The position numbers and the translations under genes are program-made. A stretch of 64,000 nucleotides of DNA from Athripsodes cinereus (Eukaryota; Arthropoda; Insecta; Trichoptera; Leptoceridae). The notes beneath the pieces were generated by a model that was not told where the DNA came from, made no database searches, and worked only from the letters and a program-made list of their open reading frames with translations. Positions 33,264 through 47,900 of this stretch are shown in pieces (position 1 is the stretch's first letter; each line of letters begins with the position of its first letter). Where the stretch lies: the NCBI GenBank assembly GCA_947579605.1, contig OX388318.1, positions 1,054,001 through 1,118,000 on the forward strand. The letters run 5' to 3'.

Positions 33264-33386
33264 CTATTTGTGGTTCGCGTATGTTCCTTTACAGTTGTGT
33301 GCAGGTAACTCCAATGTCTCTCCGCAACTGTAGAAATCCTTCCTGTTGCTGGTACGATTGATGATGGTTCGCCTGTTGTTGCTGCC
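33264..33386 (-). CDS. possible alternative last exon of the receptor gene
   Basis: A good acceptor (TATTTTTTATTCAG) at 33387 is followed by a 40-codon open frame in phase 0 (GSNNRRTIINRTSNRKDFYS...) ending in TAG. The receptor's last exon contains a strong internal donor (AATCAG|GTACAG at 35837/35836), also phase 0, within the cytoplasmic tail. Joining them would replace the 32 tail residues after RTRNQ by these 40. This is inference only; no family motif supports the tail. Confidence 0.3.
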   Translation of the reverse strand, partial: GSNNRRTIINRTSNRKDFYSCGETLELPAHNCKGTYANHK

Positions 33387-33454
33387 CTGAATAAAAAATA
33401 TTGATAATGGATATGCACTTCAAGCAAATTTGAAATATTATAACACATGGCATA

Positions 33455-34370
33455 AAGTTTCAGAAAAACAAAATGAGTATTTTTGTCTACCTACTCAAGC
33501 GTAAATTTTCAATTTAAAAGAAGTGTTCAAGTAAATATTGCGCTCTTTTGAGAACAAAAACGATGGGTCAAAAGGAAAAAAAATGAGAAAAACTATATAG
33601 GTATTGGTTTAGATCCTTGAGGGGCACCATATAGAGATACATATTTTCATGAAATATAGTTTTTTTTTTTAAATATCTGAGTAAATATTTATTTTATCAA
33701 GAATATGTTGTGTCTTTAAGCATAAAATAACATAAATATTAGAAGGTTTTGTTCTAACCCCTTGAATAACTCCGCATCTGAGCTTGTATTATGGGATCTT
33801 GTGCACCATCACCAAATAATAATTATCATGTTTTAAGCTGAACCCACAAAAAGCAAACCAAAATAATAAATAAATGTATAACCAGAGGATACAGGATTCT
33901 GGAATTGGATTAAATAAAAATAGAAACACGAAACATGTGGAAAAAAATATATTGCAACTAACTTAAATATAACCATATATAATATGTACACAAATAATAA
34001 ATTATATTAAGGAGGAATGTTTATGAAGGTACTATATTTAGAAAATTATATTAATATATAAAATAACTTATGAGACATAATAACAATAAATAAATTAACA
34101 GAGTCTTGAAAAGTTCTATTCATCCCTAAATGAGAAGAGTTATGTACGTGGTTATATTAACGAAATAACATTATCATTGGATAAACTATATTATTACAGT
34201 TTCGGGACATTTGAATGTTTTTAAATGTGTATTCTACAATCGACTTTTGTTAATTAATTGTCAATCAAGTAACAGAGATGCATTGTAGAATACTCGTTTA
34301 CAAACATGAAAAAAGAGATAACACTACTTGGTAGTAATTATCAATAATTTAGTTATGATAGTTGCTTTCT
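33455..34370. other. intergenic, no gene seen
   Basis: A/T-rich sequence without recognised repeats or exons. Confidence 0.4.
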
Positions 34371-34372
34371 TT

Positions 34373-34520
34373 CTTTCTGTGTTTTGGCTGTACTGCCAGT
34401 TAAAAGAGAACAATGAATTCAAAGATGGGCTGATCAAATACAAAAAATATGTTAAATCCTTATTATATTTTGAGTAAAATTTTATTTGTATATTGCCCAT
34501 TTCTAAAAAAAAAATTTAAA
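34373..34520 (+). mobile_element. LINE 3' untranslated end
   Basis: TTTCTTTCTGTGTTTTGGCT, AATTCAAAGATGGGCTGATC, AAATACAAAAAATATGTTAA and TATATTGCCCATTTCTAAAA are shared with 57338-57500, ending in an A-rich tail in both. Confidence 0.6.
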
Positions 34521-34634
34521 AAAAATAATAAGCAAAATAGTTACAGGGTCAAACTTCTTTTTGACATTATGTATGTTGTGTTTTACTACTTACCTACTTA
34601 ATTACAGTAATCTAGAATTCACTATGGTTATGCG

Positions 34635-34697
34635 ATGTCGTTTTCAAACTCTCGTCAATTTCAAAAATTCAAAATGCGATGAGTTTGAAAACGACAT
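34635..34697. repeat. 17-bp inverted repeat
   Basis: ATGTCGTTTTCAAACTC (34635-34651) and its exact complement (34681-34697) with a 29-nt spacer. Confidence 0.8.
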
Positions 34698-34699
34698 AG

Positions 34700-35630
34700 T
34701 GTTACGAAACTAAGGTTACTGTGGTAATATTACTTGCAAAACTCAAAATCATATTTGTATTTGTTATTATTTATAGTAATTATTGTATTGTATAAGTATT
34801 GAACCCTAGAACAAACCAAAAACAAGAACAAGTAAAAAAAAAAGATAATTAGAAATTTTTTGGTTTATCATTTTTAAACAACCAATTAATGAATGAAAAC
34901 CAACTTTATACCTTTTCCAATAAATTAGATTTGTACTAAATCCAGAATCATCCATCATTCGGCTTTTGGCTGTTTCGAATAGACCGATTATGAATATTTA
35001 TTTTTATCTAGCCATTGGCTATTATAGAGTATTGATTTTAATGTAAAAGAAACTATACTGATATTACAAATTCTTACAAGTTCAATGAAAATCAGTCTAA
35101 TAATTTATTCAACTATATTTTAACGAAATTCTCTCGAATAAATCGCCTGCAGGTTTGTCATAGATCAATAGAAAATCTTATAAAATTTAATAATAAAAAA
35201 TATGACTGTAGCTTTTCATTCTGTTTTCTATTCAACTTTCTTTAAATGACCTTCATACACATTGCCGCCCTTCAAAAAATATTAAAAAAACAAATCTTAA
35301 ATTGATAATTTTTACAAAAAAATAAATAAAACATGTTAATAATATAAAAGGAGTAATAAAAGTAATATTTTTAAAATAATATATTAAATTATATTTCAAT
35401 GTGGACAAAAAATAAGAATAAAAATAAGTATAGGTAATAAAGGCAAGTAAAATCCATCGAGTATTAAATCCATCTGGCATCAATTTTTGTATCTTTTACT
35501 GAATATGAAAATAGGATCAATGGTAACAGTAAGATTAAAGGCGTCAATTTATGAAGGAAAAATCAGGGGCTTGTCACATAATTGATTTTAAAGGATGATT
35601 TATCCTCCAACTTTGACTTGTTCAAATCAA
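34700..35630. other. downstream flank of the receptor gene, no gene seen
   Basis: A/T-rich with no recognised feature. Confidence 0.4.
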
Positions 35631-35632
35631 TA

Positions 35633-35638
35633 TTTATT
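35633..35638 (-). terminator. polyadenylation signal of the receptor gene
   Basis: AATAAA on the minus strand about 106 nt past the receptor stop codon. Confidence 0.4.
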
Positions 35639-35743
35639 ATATCTATACTAAAAATAATATATTTTACATTGAAAGAAAGGAAAAATAATATCACATACAA
35701 TGGTTCTCAACCCATCAGCAAACCGTTTAAAATTATCTAGATA

Positions 35744-35969
35744 TTAATCTACAGTCTTAAGGGATATGGAGAGATTTGTTATTCTGGAATCACTTGGAGT
35801 AGCCCTTTGGAGAATGGGTGCTCTTTGCCTCTGTACCTGATTTCTTGTCCTGACGTTGAATGCTCCATAGACCAGGGGATTCATGCAAGAGTTGGTGCTG
35901 GCAAAGATAAAGAGACCACGCTGGACTCTGGCATCTACGTTTCCGGCAGACTCACGATCCAACCAGTAC
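35744..35969 (-). CDS. receptor exon with TM7 and C-tail (last)
   Basis: Acceptor CTTTCCAG. 74 codons plus stop encode YWLDRESAGNVDARVQRG, the NPLVY motif and the tail. An internal donor-like CAG|GTACAG lies at 35837/35836. Confidence 0.94.
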
Positions 35970-38900
35970 CTGGAAAGAATTGAAAAAAAAGTTAATTTGA
36001 TTTGTAAAAATCTAGTAATAATCACACACTTCTTTTGTTACACAATGTCAATTTAATTGTAATCGCGTATTTGAGGGAAATTGGATTTATATCAAACATT
36101 GACACCAAATATTATATTCATGGATACCATACTAAATATCGCAGAACAATATCTAGACGCTGTTATTGGGGTTTATAAGAGAGAATATCGGAGTCTTTGG
36201 CATGTCGCCTGGTAACTTCACTGTTCAAAGCACACCTCACGAAAAGAATGAGTTGCGGGATCAAGTTTCATCCGAGGCACTCTCAAATAAGGTGACTTTT
36301 CCAAGGCTTGTATGGTAGTTTACAAAATATATTAATTTCTAGGAGACCTATTGTTTACCGGGGATTCTATGGGGCAGAAACATTCTGCTCTTTAAATATT
36401 TGAATTAGTGATAGGTGATCTCCAATTTACAGCTGACTGAAATTAGTATTTAATAGGTATGACATGATTCAGAAGCCTCGATAAAGAAAATTCGGTTAAT
36501 TCAAGGAGGAAAAATTGTAAGTGCTACCGCAAGTGGTTGTTAAATTGAATTGGCCACGGCCATGTGTCTGAATGAAGGAAATGAAATGAAATAATGTATC
36601 TTGTGTAAGCTGGAATCAAGTACTAGAGTGCTACTCCTAATGCAAATCTTATTTAGATTCTTATCCTGTATCTTATATTCAAATTGACACTCTTGAAATT
36701 AAGTCCAATACTTCAATGTGCTTTTAGAGTGACACTTTTTCTATGCAAAGCCTCAATTTCGTCAAATTTGCCATTACTTTATCTATTTACTAATTTATTT
36801 CACTTCATAAATGGCACAGCATTTAATAATAATAATAATGATGGTAACTTCTTCTAGGTATTAACATCAAATTGAAGTGATCAATCTTATTTTGATTGTA
36901 ACACCTAGCCATAGAGGCTTTTACATGTGCCAACAAAAATTAAGACTTTCAGATGATAAAATGTCCAAAGTGTCCAAAACTCGACTACTATCCCAACACG
37001 GCATACCCCACAAGTGAAGTAGCCAGCAGACCAGCCGCATGAAACAAACATGCAAGCTGTCCTTTCCGTGCCAACAAAAAATAAAGACATTAAGGATGGA
37101 TGACAAATCTCATGTTAAGGTGTTAAAATATTCACTTATTTTTTCGAACACCTGCCTTTTACAGGGCACTCGAAAATTTACGTACAAGTGTGGGACACCA
37201 ATTCTTTTCCAGATAGGTAATATAAATACCTTTATAGAAAATCGTCGCGTTAGTGCCCATAATACAAGATTCATATCTTAGTTTGGACTAGCTCGATCTG
37301 TGTGAATTGTCTATGCATATTATATAATTAAGATTCTAGATAAGATCCGCATCGGGAGTATCACTCTGGAGTGTCTATGGAGGATGGGAAGTGAAGGAGG
37401 TTGACTGGAAGAAGGAGTCTACTTTTTATCCTCACGGTTTCAAGAGGACAACATGGTTACTGGCAGTCGTGGAGTGGAGAATAAAAATTCGTGTAACATT
37501 CTTTATTTTCTTAACAAAACAAGGATGAACAAATTCTTAAATTTTAAATCCTTATTTTGTGTAGTAATAAAAAAAGTGTATCTATTAAAAATTGGCAGAC
37601 GGTAGGTACAAGCAGGGCCCGACCTAGTTAGTTTCTTAGCTGATTCGGGCAAAAATAATATTATTTGGCGCTGTCGTGAGAATGTAATTCCAAAATCCCC
37701 AATTTGAAATTGTTGGTCAATTTGACATGTGAGGGCCTGTTAGATGACAGATTCCAAAATTTTAAAATTACTAATACCCGTATAAGGGCGGGATACGAAG
37801 GCATTCATAATATGTCATCGATTATTATGAATAAATCATAGGCCAACCCTGTTTTTTACAGTCACTTTAAAGTCTCGTAAGTATTCTCAATATAATTTGA
37901 GTTCGTCGGTACCCTGGAGGTAGAGTCTCGGCCTCTTGAACAAGGGGTCGGCGGTTCGATCCCAGGTGCCGGCAAACTCCCCTTTCACGACACAAGCTTT
38001 TAGCTTACTGTGGAAGATGTATAAGGTTGTATTTGGGTTTATAACAAAACCCAGATATATCTTTTTAAAAAAAAAAAAAAAATAATAAAATCCTTTAGAA
38101 TTGAATCCACAGACAATATTCCTATTATCTCCTTCATTTCCTCCACACACCCTTCAACTCCTCGCCTCTCTTACCATAGCTTCCACCTCTTTCTTTATTT
38201 CTTCCTCCGTCTTACAATGCGTATTTTTATAGGAAATATTCAAATGATGTACGACCGAAAAAACAAATGGTCGCGATTGAAAAACTAAGTTGACAACTAA
38301 TATTGAGTGGCAAAAAGTTCAGAACCAAGCTGCAAAAAATGGGCGACGGTTATGTCTGGTGAGGGACTGAATATACCAAACGGGGGATGAAAAATACTAA
38401 CTGATCGACAACATTAGCATATCGAATGATTGACAGAAAATACCAAGAGAAATTATGTAAATTCATTTTTTTTATTCTTCAATTTTACTAACTATTTTAA
38501 GTGGTGTGTATTTATGTACCTACTATTAATATAAATGTTTATAAGATCACGACATATTACACAATTGGGGTAGCCAGCAGAATTATTATACGTTCTTATT
38601 AAAGATGAAGTGTTTTAATTTATAAAAGTAAAATATATATCCAAGCATTACTTGGGTCGCGAATGTGGATTTTGTTGGCAGCAGGGTTCGAACCCATGAT
38701 CTCCTGATCAAAAATACTATCCATAATATTTTTTAGTTTTATAAGCACAGTATCTTAAACAAATTGTAGCTCTTTTTCAATACATTGTCTTCGAATTTTT
38801 GTTTTACTTGTTAGCTACAATGCGCTGTTACGCAAATAGTAATATGAACACACAAACTTTATTTTTTTAGCGGTCTCTCACTTTTGTCGCTCAGTCAGTA

Positions 38901-41900
38901 GGTAATATAAGCTAATTTCCGTATTTTTTGTAATCTTTAATTTGAATTTTCTGTCGCTCGCATAAATTCTATTCTACTTTTATGCACTGCCTCTATAGGT
39001 AATATCCTTCATCCGCGTCTATTATTAGCCATTTACGCCAGATGAGCCTCATTTTGTATTCCTTTGTTTTTCAATACATAGTGTTATTGTTTTTTTTTTA
39101 TTTAACACTTAAATGTTTATTTTTTTAATAAAAACTTTAATAAAATCGTATATATCTTTCAATTTAAGGATTTTTACTAAGGATCTGAAAGAAAGGGTGT
39201 GAGGAAACGCGGGCGTCCGAGAACCACGTGGCTTGATCACGTGGATCAAATTCTCAAGGACGGCCGTGTGTTGAGTAAGAGGAACCGACGTGCGTGTATG
39301 AGAAACTGTATGAATGTGGAGGAAGCGAAGGAAGTGTGTAAAGATAGATCTGTTTGGCGTTCCGTTCTCTCTGCCTACCCCGCTTGGGACACGGCGTGAG
39401 GGTATAGTATAGTATAGTATAGTAATATAATTCTTATTGTTCCGTGGAGCACCCAGCGAAAAATATGTCCCCCACTCTTTTCTATAAGTTTTTAAGAGTC
39501 CTGTAAAAGGCAGGTATTCTAAAAAATTAAAACATTTTGTATATTAAATTCAGCGATAAGGTTTGCAACAAATGTCTTTATTTTTTGTTGGCACGAGAAG
39601 ACAGTTAGCATGCTCATTACTAAAATATCCCTGGCATGATGGCTACCCCACTTGTGGAATGTGACGTGATGGTAAAGTAGTGTTGAGTTTCTGATAAAGA
39701 ATAAGTGTTCCACTCTTTTTTGTAAGGTATAGAGTGTCATGTTAAAGACAGATGCTCGTAAAACCTCGCGTATAAGACAATTAACAAATATTATTCAGAA
39801 ATGAGTGATGCCACCCACCCAGAATCTCATTTTTATCGGCATGCAAATTTCAATCTATACGTTTCTTAGTGCAGTTAGTCTACTGGCTACCTCAATTGTG
39901 GAATATGCATTGATAATTTTCTTTTGCCAGCGTGGTTTCACCTTTTCCTTAATATTTTCAGACGATTTTATTTGTGAGCTTTCAAAGTATGCCTTACTAT
40001 AAAACCATTCGGAAAAGTCAATATAAATACTACAGGTTACATTTATATATTAAGTAATAAAGCTTTTTTATAGTGAGTCTTTCTTTTGATGCGGTAAGAG
40101 TTCATTTTCTTTCATTTACATCCGAAGAAAAATGTAACAATAACATTTCTCAATAATTTCGTCCTTATATTTCCATCTTTCAGAACACAATATTCTCCAA
40201 AACATATTATTATTGCTACACGTTCTCATGTTTGTGGCGTAATATTTCAAAAGCATATTATTACAATGATGTTCCCTTTCAACTTTCAACCAACACGTGT
40301 TGAACGCTGATTCCGAATAAGTACCTAATTATGTACACGCGCAAAATGAATTGTATGTAGGAACAAATCAGAGACGGTACTTAACCTTTTAATGTACCTA
40401 CATAATTATGTAGTTGGTCTGCTGGTTGTCCCACAAATGGGATATGCTGTGATAAAATATATAGGTAGGTATATAAATGATATGGTCTCCAAAAGCTGCT
40501 GGAATCTATGATCATCTCCGGAAAGTCTAATTCGACCTTTCCTGACCTATGCCACCGAAACATGGACACTAACTAAGGCGGTTGAGCTAAGACTGGACAT
40601 ATTCGAAAGAAAAATCTTAAGACGCATTTATATTTTGTACAATAAAGATTATTATTATTATTATTATTATGGGCCCATATGCGAAAACGGAGTTTGGCGA
40701 AGAAGATACAACTACGAACTCTATACATTGTATCAAGATGTGCATATCACCAAGTACCTACATCAAAATTACCGACTCTGGGGCATATGGAAAAGATGAA
40801 CGACACACGAACGATCAAAAGAATATACTCCACAAAGCCCAGTGGTAGAAAAAGTGTCGGGAGGCCAAAGTTGAGATGGATGGACGGGGTGGAAAAGGAC
40901 CTGCGAGCTTTGAGCGTGATCAATTGGCGACGAGATGTGATGGATAGGAGGGAGTGGAGGCGACTTCTTGAGGAGGCCAAGATCCACACAGGGTTGTAGT
41001 GCCACTGATGATGAAATGATATACAGTTAAACATTTTGTTACTTCTATTATAATAATTTAAAAAAAATACTATTTATTGATTAATATTTTTCAATAATTT
41101 TCATCCTACAACTCAGATTTCTATACAATTACCACCTCGCTTCTAAAGCACATTGTAAGCCGTACAATGGTTGTATATTCCATGAATTTTTCTATAAACC
41201 TACGCTTTTATACCACTAAATAAAGAAATGAATTGAAGCTTTACAGAAATGTATTTTTAAGCTAATCTAACCATTAAAGAAATTACTTGAAAAAAGCTTT
41301 CTGTAAATTTAGATTCTGGCAGCAAATAACGGATTCGTGGCGGAAATTTGCTTATAAATGACAAAGAAGGAATTTTAAGACTAGTCTAAGAGAACACGAA
41401 CTTAGCTTTCATAATAAAAATTATTATGAGTTTGCCAATAACATTATTGAATCGGATCATAAGCTTAACAAAAAAAACACACATTAAAGTACACAACGGT
41501 TAATAATTATTTTAAAATAACAATTTATCTGCATTGTAAACGTTTGAAATAAACAAATCGTCGATGGTAGAATCCATTGTTTTTTTGGAATTTGGTAGAA
41601 TTTATATTTTTTTAAATGTATAATTAGAAATATGCACAAGTTAAACTCTTTAAATGGAATAGGAAATTATATGATTTCAAGTGTATTTTTAAGTAAATGT
41701 GTTGTATGTGTATTGTTATATTAAAAAAATCGATTTCCTTGGAAGGCAAGGGTAAAAGAAAGCGGTTGCCTAGATACACCTACGAATATTCTACATACAA
41801 ACTTTATAGATATTCTAGGAATAACTGAATCCATTCTTAATAATATTGAAAATAGTAGTCGTTTTTGTCCACGATTCCAGGTTAGTTGAAGGAGGAATAA

Positions 41901-44900
41901 AAATGATAAAAAAATTAAAAATATTGAACGTACAACTGCGAAATGGAAAGGTCGACAGAAAGTCATCATAATGTCGTCAAGTGTGTTTTGTCTCTGAAAA
42001 ACTTAAGATAACAATAAGGTTGTAAGTAATGAAAAGTACGAACTTAGAGGTTGAACAAAATGTAAATGTGGTAAAAAATTAATTTCAAATTTCTGTTTAT
42101 TGTATGCATTGTTTATTATTGTTAAGATATTGGTAAATTTGTTTTTCTGTGTGAAAACTTACAAGAATTATATTTTTATTATAGTCTTTGTTTTGGGTAA
42201 AAAGTAAGCGTGTTTTTATATCCTTTGTATTAAGAGTTTTACTTGAAAATGGTTGGCGAGAGAAAAGGTCACGGAATTTTTCGTAATAAAATGTCCTCTA
42301 CTTTGACATTGGAATGATATTTATGTTTTGTTTTAAACGAGAACAAATGATCAAAAGCTCTATTGAATATAAATTGTATTCGGTATTTGTAAAGTCTATT
42401 GAAAAGAAGTATTATATTACTTACACAAAGCTTACTATAATTTTAATAGTGTTTTCATTTCGGGTGAATTGCCACGAAAATAATTAAAAAAAGAATATGT
42501 AATGGGCCGCTTGCAGATTTTTTTTATTACATAAAATTGTAAATTATTTGAAAGAAACATAAACACAATTTATATTAATTTTACTTGCACTATTTTCTTA
42601 GATACTAACTTTTAAAATTTGTATTTTCTTGGAGTGATCAAAAACGATATGTCGGCACTGTGACGTCACGGAGTCCAGTGAATCATAATATCTTTCGCAC
42701 CACAGATTATAATCTCATACACACATGGGACTCCGTGACGTCATCAGCTGTCAAAAGCCATTTAGAGTGTTTTGCCAAACGTCAAAATTTTTTATTTTAT
42801 TTTTGGAAATTCTCCATAGTTTAGATATTTAAAAAAAAATAACTGACATATTTGTGTTTTCCGACCTCAAATTTACTTAATTCGATCATTTTCATTAAAA
42901 TCCCTCATGACTGCAAGTGGCCCATTGTTATAAATCTTAACCAATGCCTGAAGGCAAAGGCAAAATGGATTATAGAATATATATTATTTTTTAAGACAGT
43001 TGTTCGAAAAAATAAAGACACCTTAAATTCAGCGATGAGATTCGTCATTCATTCTGAACATCTTAATTTACTTGTTGGCACTGAGAAAACGGCTTGCATC
43101 TTTACTACATGTGGCTGCGGTTTGCTGACTACTCCACTTGTGAATATATGCCGTGATGGGATAATAGTAGTTTTAGTTTATTTATACGCGGCGGCAGAAT
43201 TGCCATCCACACTTCTCAGCATTATACAACCAGATAAGTCTCCATATGATCAGTCATGGTCACACAAAAACTTAACAGTCTAATGCCGGGAAAAATTCAC
43301 CTATCCAGATATACAGGATATCAAAGGATTAGGCTCAAAATGCGGGATCAAAATAACAGCATTGTGCCTGAAATATCTGTGTTCAAAAACTTTTTTACAA
43401 TATTACAAGTGTTTATTATAATAGATTTTTGAATTTTAATGTACAAATTAACCGGTAAATCTAATTTTTGTAAATTATTTATTAAAGATTTCGGAGTTAC
43501 CCCTGTAGCTGACATGACTAAAGGTATTATATAAACGGACCTAGAATGCCAAATATTTTTTATTTCTCCTGCTAGTTCTGTATATTTACGTATTTTTTCT
43601 GCGACGGTTGTTTGTAGGTATATTATGTGTATTTGGGACAGCGATGTCTATTAGGTACGTTATTTTATTACTTTATCATGTAATACTAAATCGGGTATAT
43701 TATGATGTATTAGTCTATCTGTTATTATGGTTTTATCATAATAGAGCCTGTAATATAATAATATTTTTATTGTTCCTCTGGATTTGCTCACAACGCGCAG
43801 ATGACTTACCCAGACAGACATCTTGATTGGAGAACCATCTTTACACAAACGGAAAACAAAATGATGGTTGCTTTTATAGTTTGCATTAAATATTTCTTGG
43901 TTGGTGGAGTTCATATCGTGACAGTGAGTTTGTCAGCAGTGGCGTAGCTGGGGGGGGGGGCAGGGGGGGGACATATGTCCCCGGGCGCCACATTAGGGGG
44001 CGCCAAAATGAGTATTAAAACTATTTTTTTCATTTTATTTTGATGTAAGCTAATGTATCCCAAATACGTTTACAAGATTAATTTTGGAGCTCCACAAATA
44101 TCTTCATTTCAAACCAGTTGGCAAACACGATTTTGGCGCCCCCATTGAGCATTAAGGGGCGCCATTCTACTCATAAACAAAATTACACATCCACAATGCA
44201 GGATTGCTGATGGTGTTTTTTTTTTTTAACAAAAATCAGTTCGAGTTTAAATATTATTCTTCATAATGCTTCATGCTTCGAAAATGAACCATATAAACTG
44301 TAAAATTTCAAAAAATTCTTGGTGACTCCGAGAAGGGGCGCAGACTTTGTCCCCGGACGCAGATGACCCTAGCTACGCCACTGTTTGTCAGTATTAGTGA
44401 ACGCTGCCTATGGAGACAGAAAGTAATCACTTAAGAGAGAGACATCTTTTTCACTTCTTCCGGTTAGATTTTGCACAATGTCACATTGTGTAAATATGGT
44501 TATCGAATCGAGATATCTGATTGAGATTTAAATATTTTTCATTGATAATAAAAAAACGAGCGTTTTGTTTTTTTTTTTATTAGTATAAAATTTATTAAAA
44601 TCACGATTGATAATTATCTATGAAGTCGAACAAAGTCTCTCTACATATATGAAAATCTATAGATGATGGAAATGCTTATTTTCAATTTATGAAGTGGGTC
44701 CATATCGCAGGATATTGAAAATTGTCGAAGAGTTTTGAAGAGACCTATGTGCGAAAATGGAGAGACGGGGGCTAGTAGTAAGTAAGTATGCATGTTTAGA
44801 ATGGAGAAATGTACCTATAGCAATGTAAGTTTAAATCATGTAAATAAAAATAAAATTGATAAGACTATTTTATTTCTACTTAATTGAATAAATATTAAAG

Positions 44901-47900
44901 TGTCCAAACTTTTACAAAAGGAAATAAAGTAGTGTTTTTTCAATTATATTCAGTTAGTACTTAATTAATATTAGAATTGGATATCCACAGTATAAAAACT
45001 CTTGAATTATTAATAATGAAAGTGTATACTTTACCACATAGACATGATGTAGTAGGGCGTCCAGCAGATGAAGAACACAAGGAAGATAATAATGGTCATC
45101 TTGAGGGTCCTGGTGCGAGCGCGGCCTAGGAAACCCATGCTGGAGCGACGCATCTTATCTGAGGAAGACAAACAATTACAATTTTAAAACCAGTATTTCT
45201 TTTACTATATGGTCACGGCAAATACCACATATAATAACATGCAAGCTGTATTTTCTGTATCAACAAAAATTAAGATATCTAAGATGGGTGGCAAACGGGT
45301 GGATGGGTTTATTTTTTTCGCTTTTTACAGGGCACTAGCAAACCTATGGTAAAGACAAGGGAGACCAATAATTCTTTTGCGGTTGCTCCACAAAAAAGCA
45401 TAATATAGAGAGATCATAATAATGCGAGTACATGATTGACTGCTTTCTGAAATTTGTTATTAATGTTATTTTTTGTATATTGTATGAGTTGTATAGAAGA
45501 TTTTTAACTAATGTTGTGTAGAAGAAATGAGATAATTAAGTAGATGAATTATTGTGATATTATTTTTGTAGTTTGTTGATGCTTTGAATGAGAAATTTGT
45601 AATTGTTTCTTTTTTATGTAACGTATGATTTTATGTAAAAGGCATTAGCCGTCTTTATGTTATAAATAAATAAATAAATAATATGTCCTTGCATTTCATA
45701 ATATGTTTTACTTTGCGGTTAAAACTCTAATAAAATGTGTTGTGTAGTTTATTATTAAAATTATGAACTATGAGACACGCATAGTACGATACGGTATGCA
45801 TGATGACAGGGTCGTACCAAAGTTTTTTATAATTTTATTTTTTGTTTTGTTTAAAGGAGTGTACTGTTTACTGAAGTTGAATTAATCACGGCTAAGCATT
45901 ATTATATCTAATAATTAAAATAAAAGTAAAGCAAAATATTCACTGAAAATATATTACTACTACTAGATAATACTGCTACCCCTTCGCTGCATATCCGGCA
46001 CGAGTAGGGTGGTAAACCTTATCGCTGAGTGTAAAGTAGCATTCACATTGCTTCACTTTGGATGATCATCCAGAGTGTCAGGGTCAAACCTGTTCATCGA
46101 AAGTGAACACGTCTGTTCACACTTGTTCACCCAATGCTTTCACTGCCATGTCAACACTCTCATATATGAATATAACAAATAATAAGATAAAACTTGTTTT
46201 TGGTCATTTCAGTGAAAGGACCTTTCATCATAATTATGACGAGTGGTAATCTCTTTTCTCCGTCATCGCTAGTGATCACTATTGATGAAACGCCTGTTCA
46301 CACCTTTTCATCTTGGAGGATCATCCGGAGTGATCACTGAAAGTGAACAAATGTGAACGCCCCTTTAGATATAAAATGTCTTTATTTTCAATTACCTTTC
46401 AATTTTACAGGACACTGTAATTTACGAAAAAGAGTGGGAGACCATTATTCTTTGCTGGGTGCTCCACGTAATAAATATTATTTTTATCTTTTAAAAGGGC
46501 AGCGCTCACCAAGTATCTCATGCTATTTCTGGTGATATCTATCTCCTTATAGACATACACTTGCACAGACAGGGACATGATCGTGGTTGAACAACATTCT
46601 ATATTGAACCGAAATATGACGGGCAGAGGAGTTGTTCTGGGTTGCACAGGACACAAAAGCATTCTCCATAGTGGTCGCAAACATCGGTTGTACCTGATAC
46701 GGCACTCGTAGAAAATAAAGTAAAAATTAAGACGGCTCTACACCCCTTCTTTGTGATTTCATGCAAACGAATTAGCAAAATTACAACTATTTTATTTTTA
46801 ATATATTTTAAATTCTGGATCACATGAATGTTATTTTTTATATTAATATAATATTTTAATCCCTTCTCAAATCAATGAAAGCCAATTTTATTATTCTGTG
46901 AAGACTATCTTCTTGACTATTTAACTATACCTGGAGACTGTTTTTGGCACAAATCATCCTCGTAGGATGCTATGCCATAAATGAAGGAAAAAAAAAAAAA
47001 AAAAAATATTTTGAACATTTATAAATGCGAATTTATCATTTAAGTTTTATTTTGCTGCGAGGAACATAGTGAATATAATTTTTGAAGATTAGCGTCGCAA
47101 TGATGATCGAAGTGGTGCTATTTTAAACAAATTATCCTTAATAATACAAGAGTGTTAATAAAATTTTAAAATCAAGATTAATCTTAAAATATCGTGAATT
47201 TTATAATACACCTTGATTTATTTATTTACAACCCTTGGATTTCCTTAATTATTATTACAAACTGCATACACATCAAAAATATTTTTCATTATCAAAAAAA
47301 TTATAGAAAATGTTTATAATTCAACCATTTGTTTTATTTATATAATAATATGGTATGTTGTTTACCGTGCATACTACATTTATAAGGTAATTATGTGCAA
47401 CAATCAAGAATTTAACGAGTTTAGTAAATTTTAAGATTCAGAACGCTCACTGCGTGCCTAGTAGCAGGACGTGAGACCGTACTCGCTCTGTTTTTGAATT
47501 AGGAAATAAATAAATTCAATTTATAGAATAAATCCAACTTAAATTTTATTTATATGTGATAACATACTATTTTTTTATATCCATGAATATTTTTGCATAT
47601 AAAGTTTTGGCTTATATTTATTAATAAAGCTATTTCATTAATTATTTAAATAATTTTCTCTGCGCCTACTGAAAATTGTTGCCTGAAACCACTAGAGCTA
47701 AATCTAATTTGTACCTTAGGTAAAAAAGACTCTTAAGTAATATTCATTTTCAATAATTTATTTGTGACACCGCTGTTTTATCTCTTGAAACATTTTTCTA
47801 CTGAAGAGTACTCGTACTACACTCACTATGTAGGTATATTGTGGTTATGTATTCCATTATTTTAGTTGTTGTAAACACATATGGCGCTGACATACATGAT

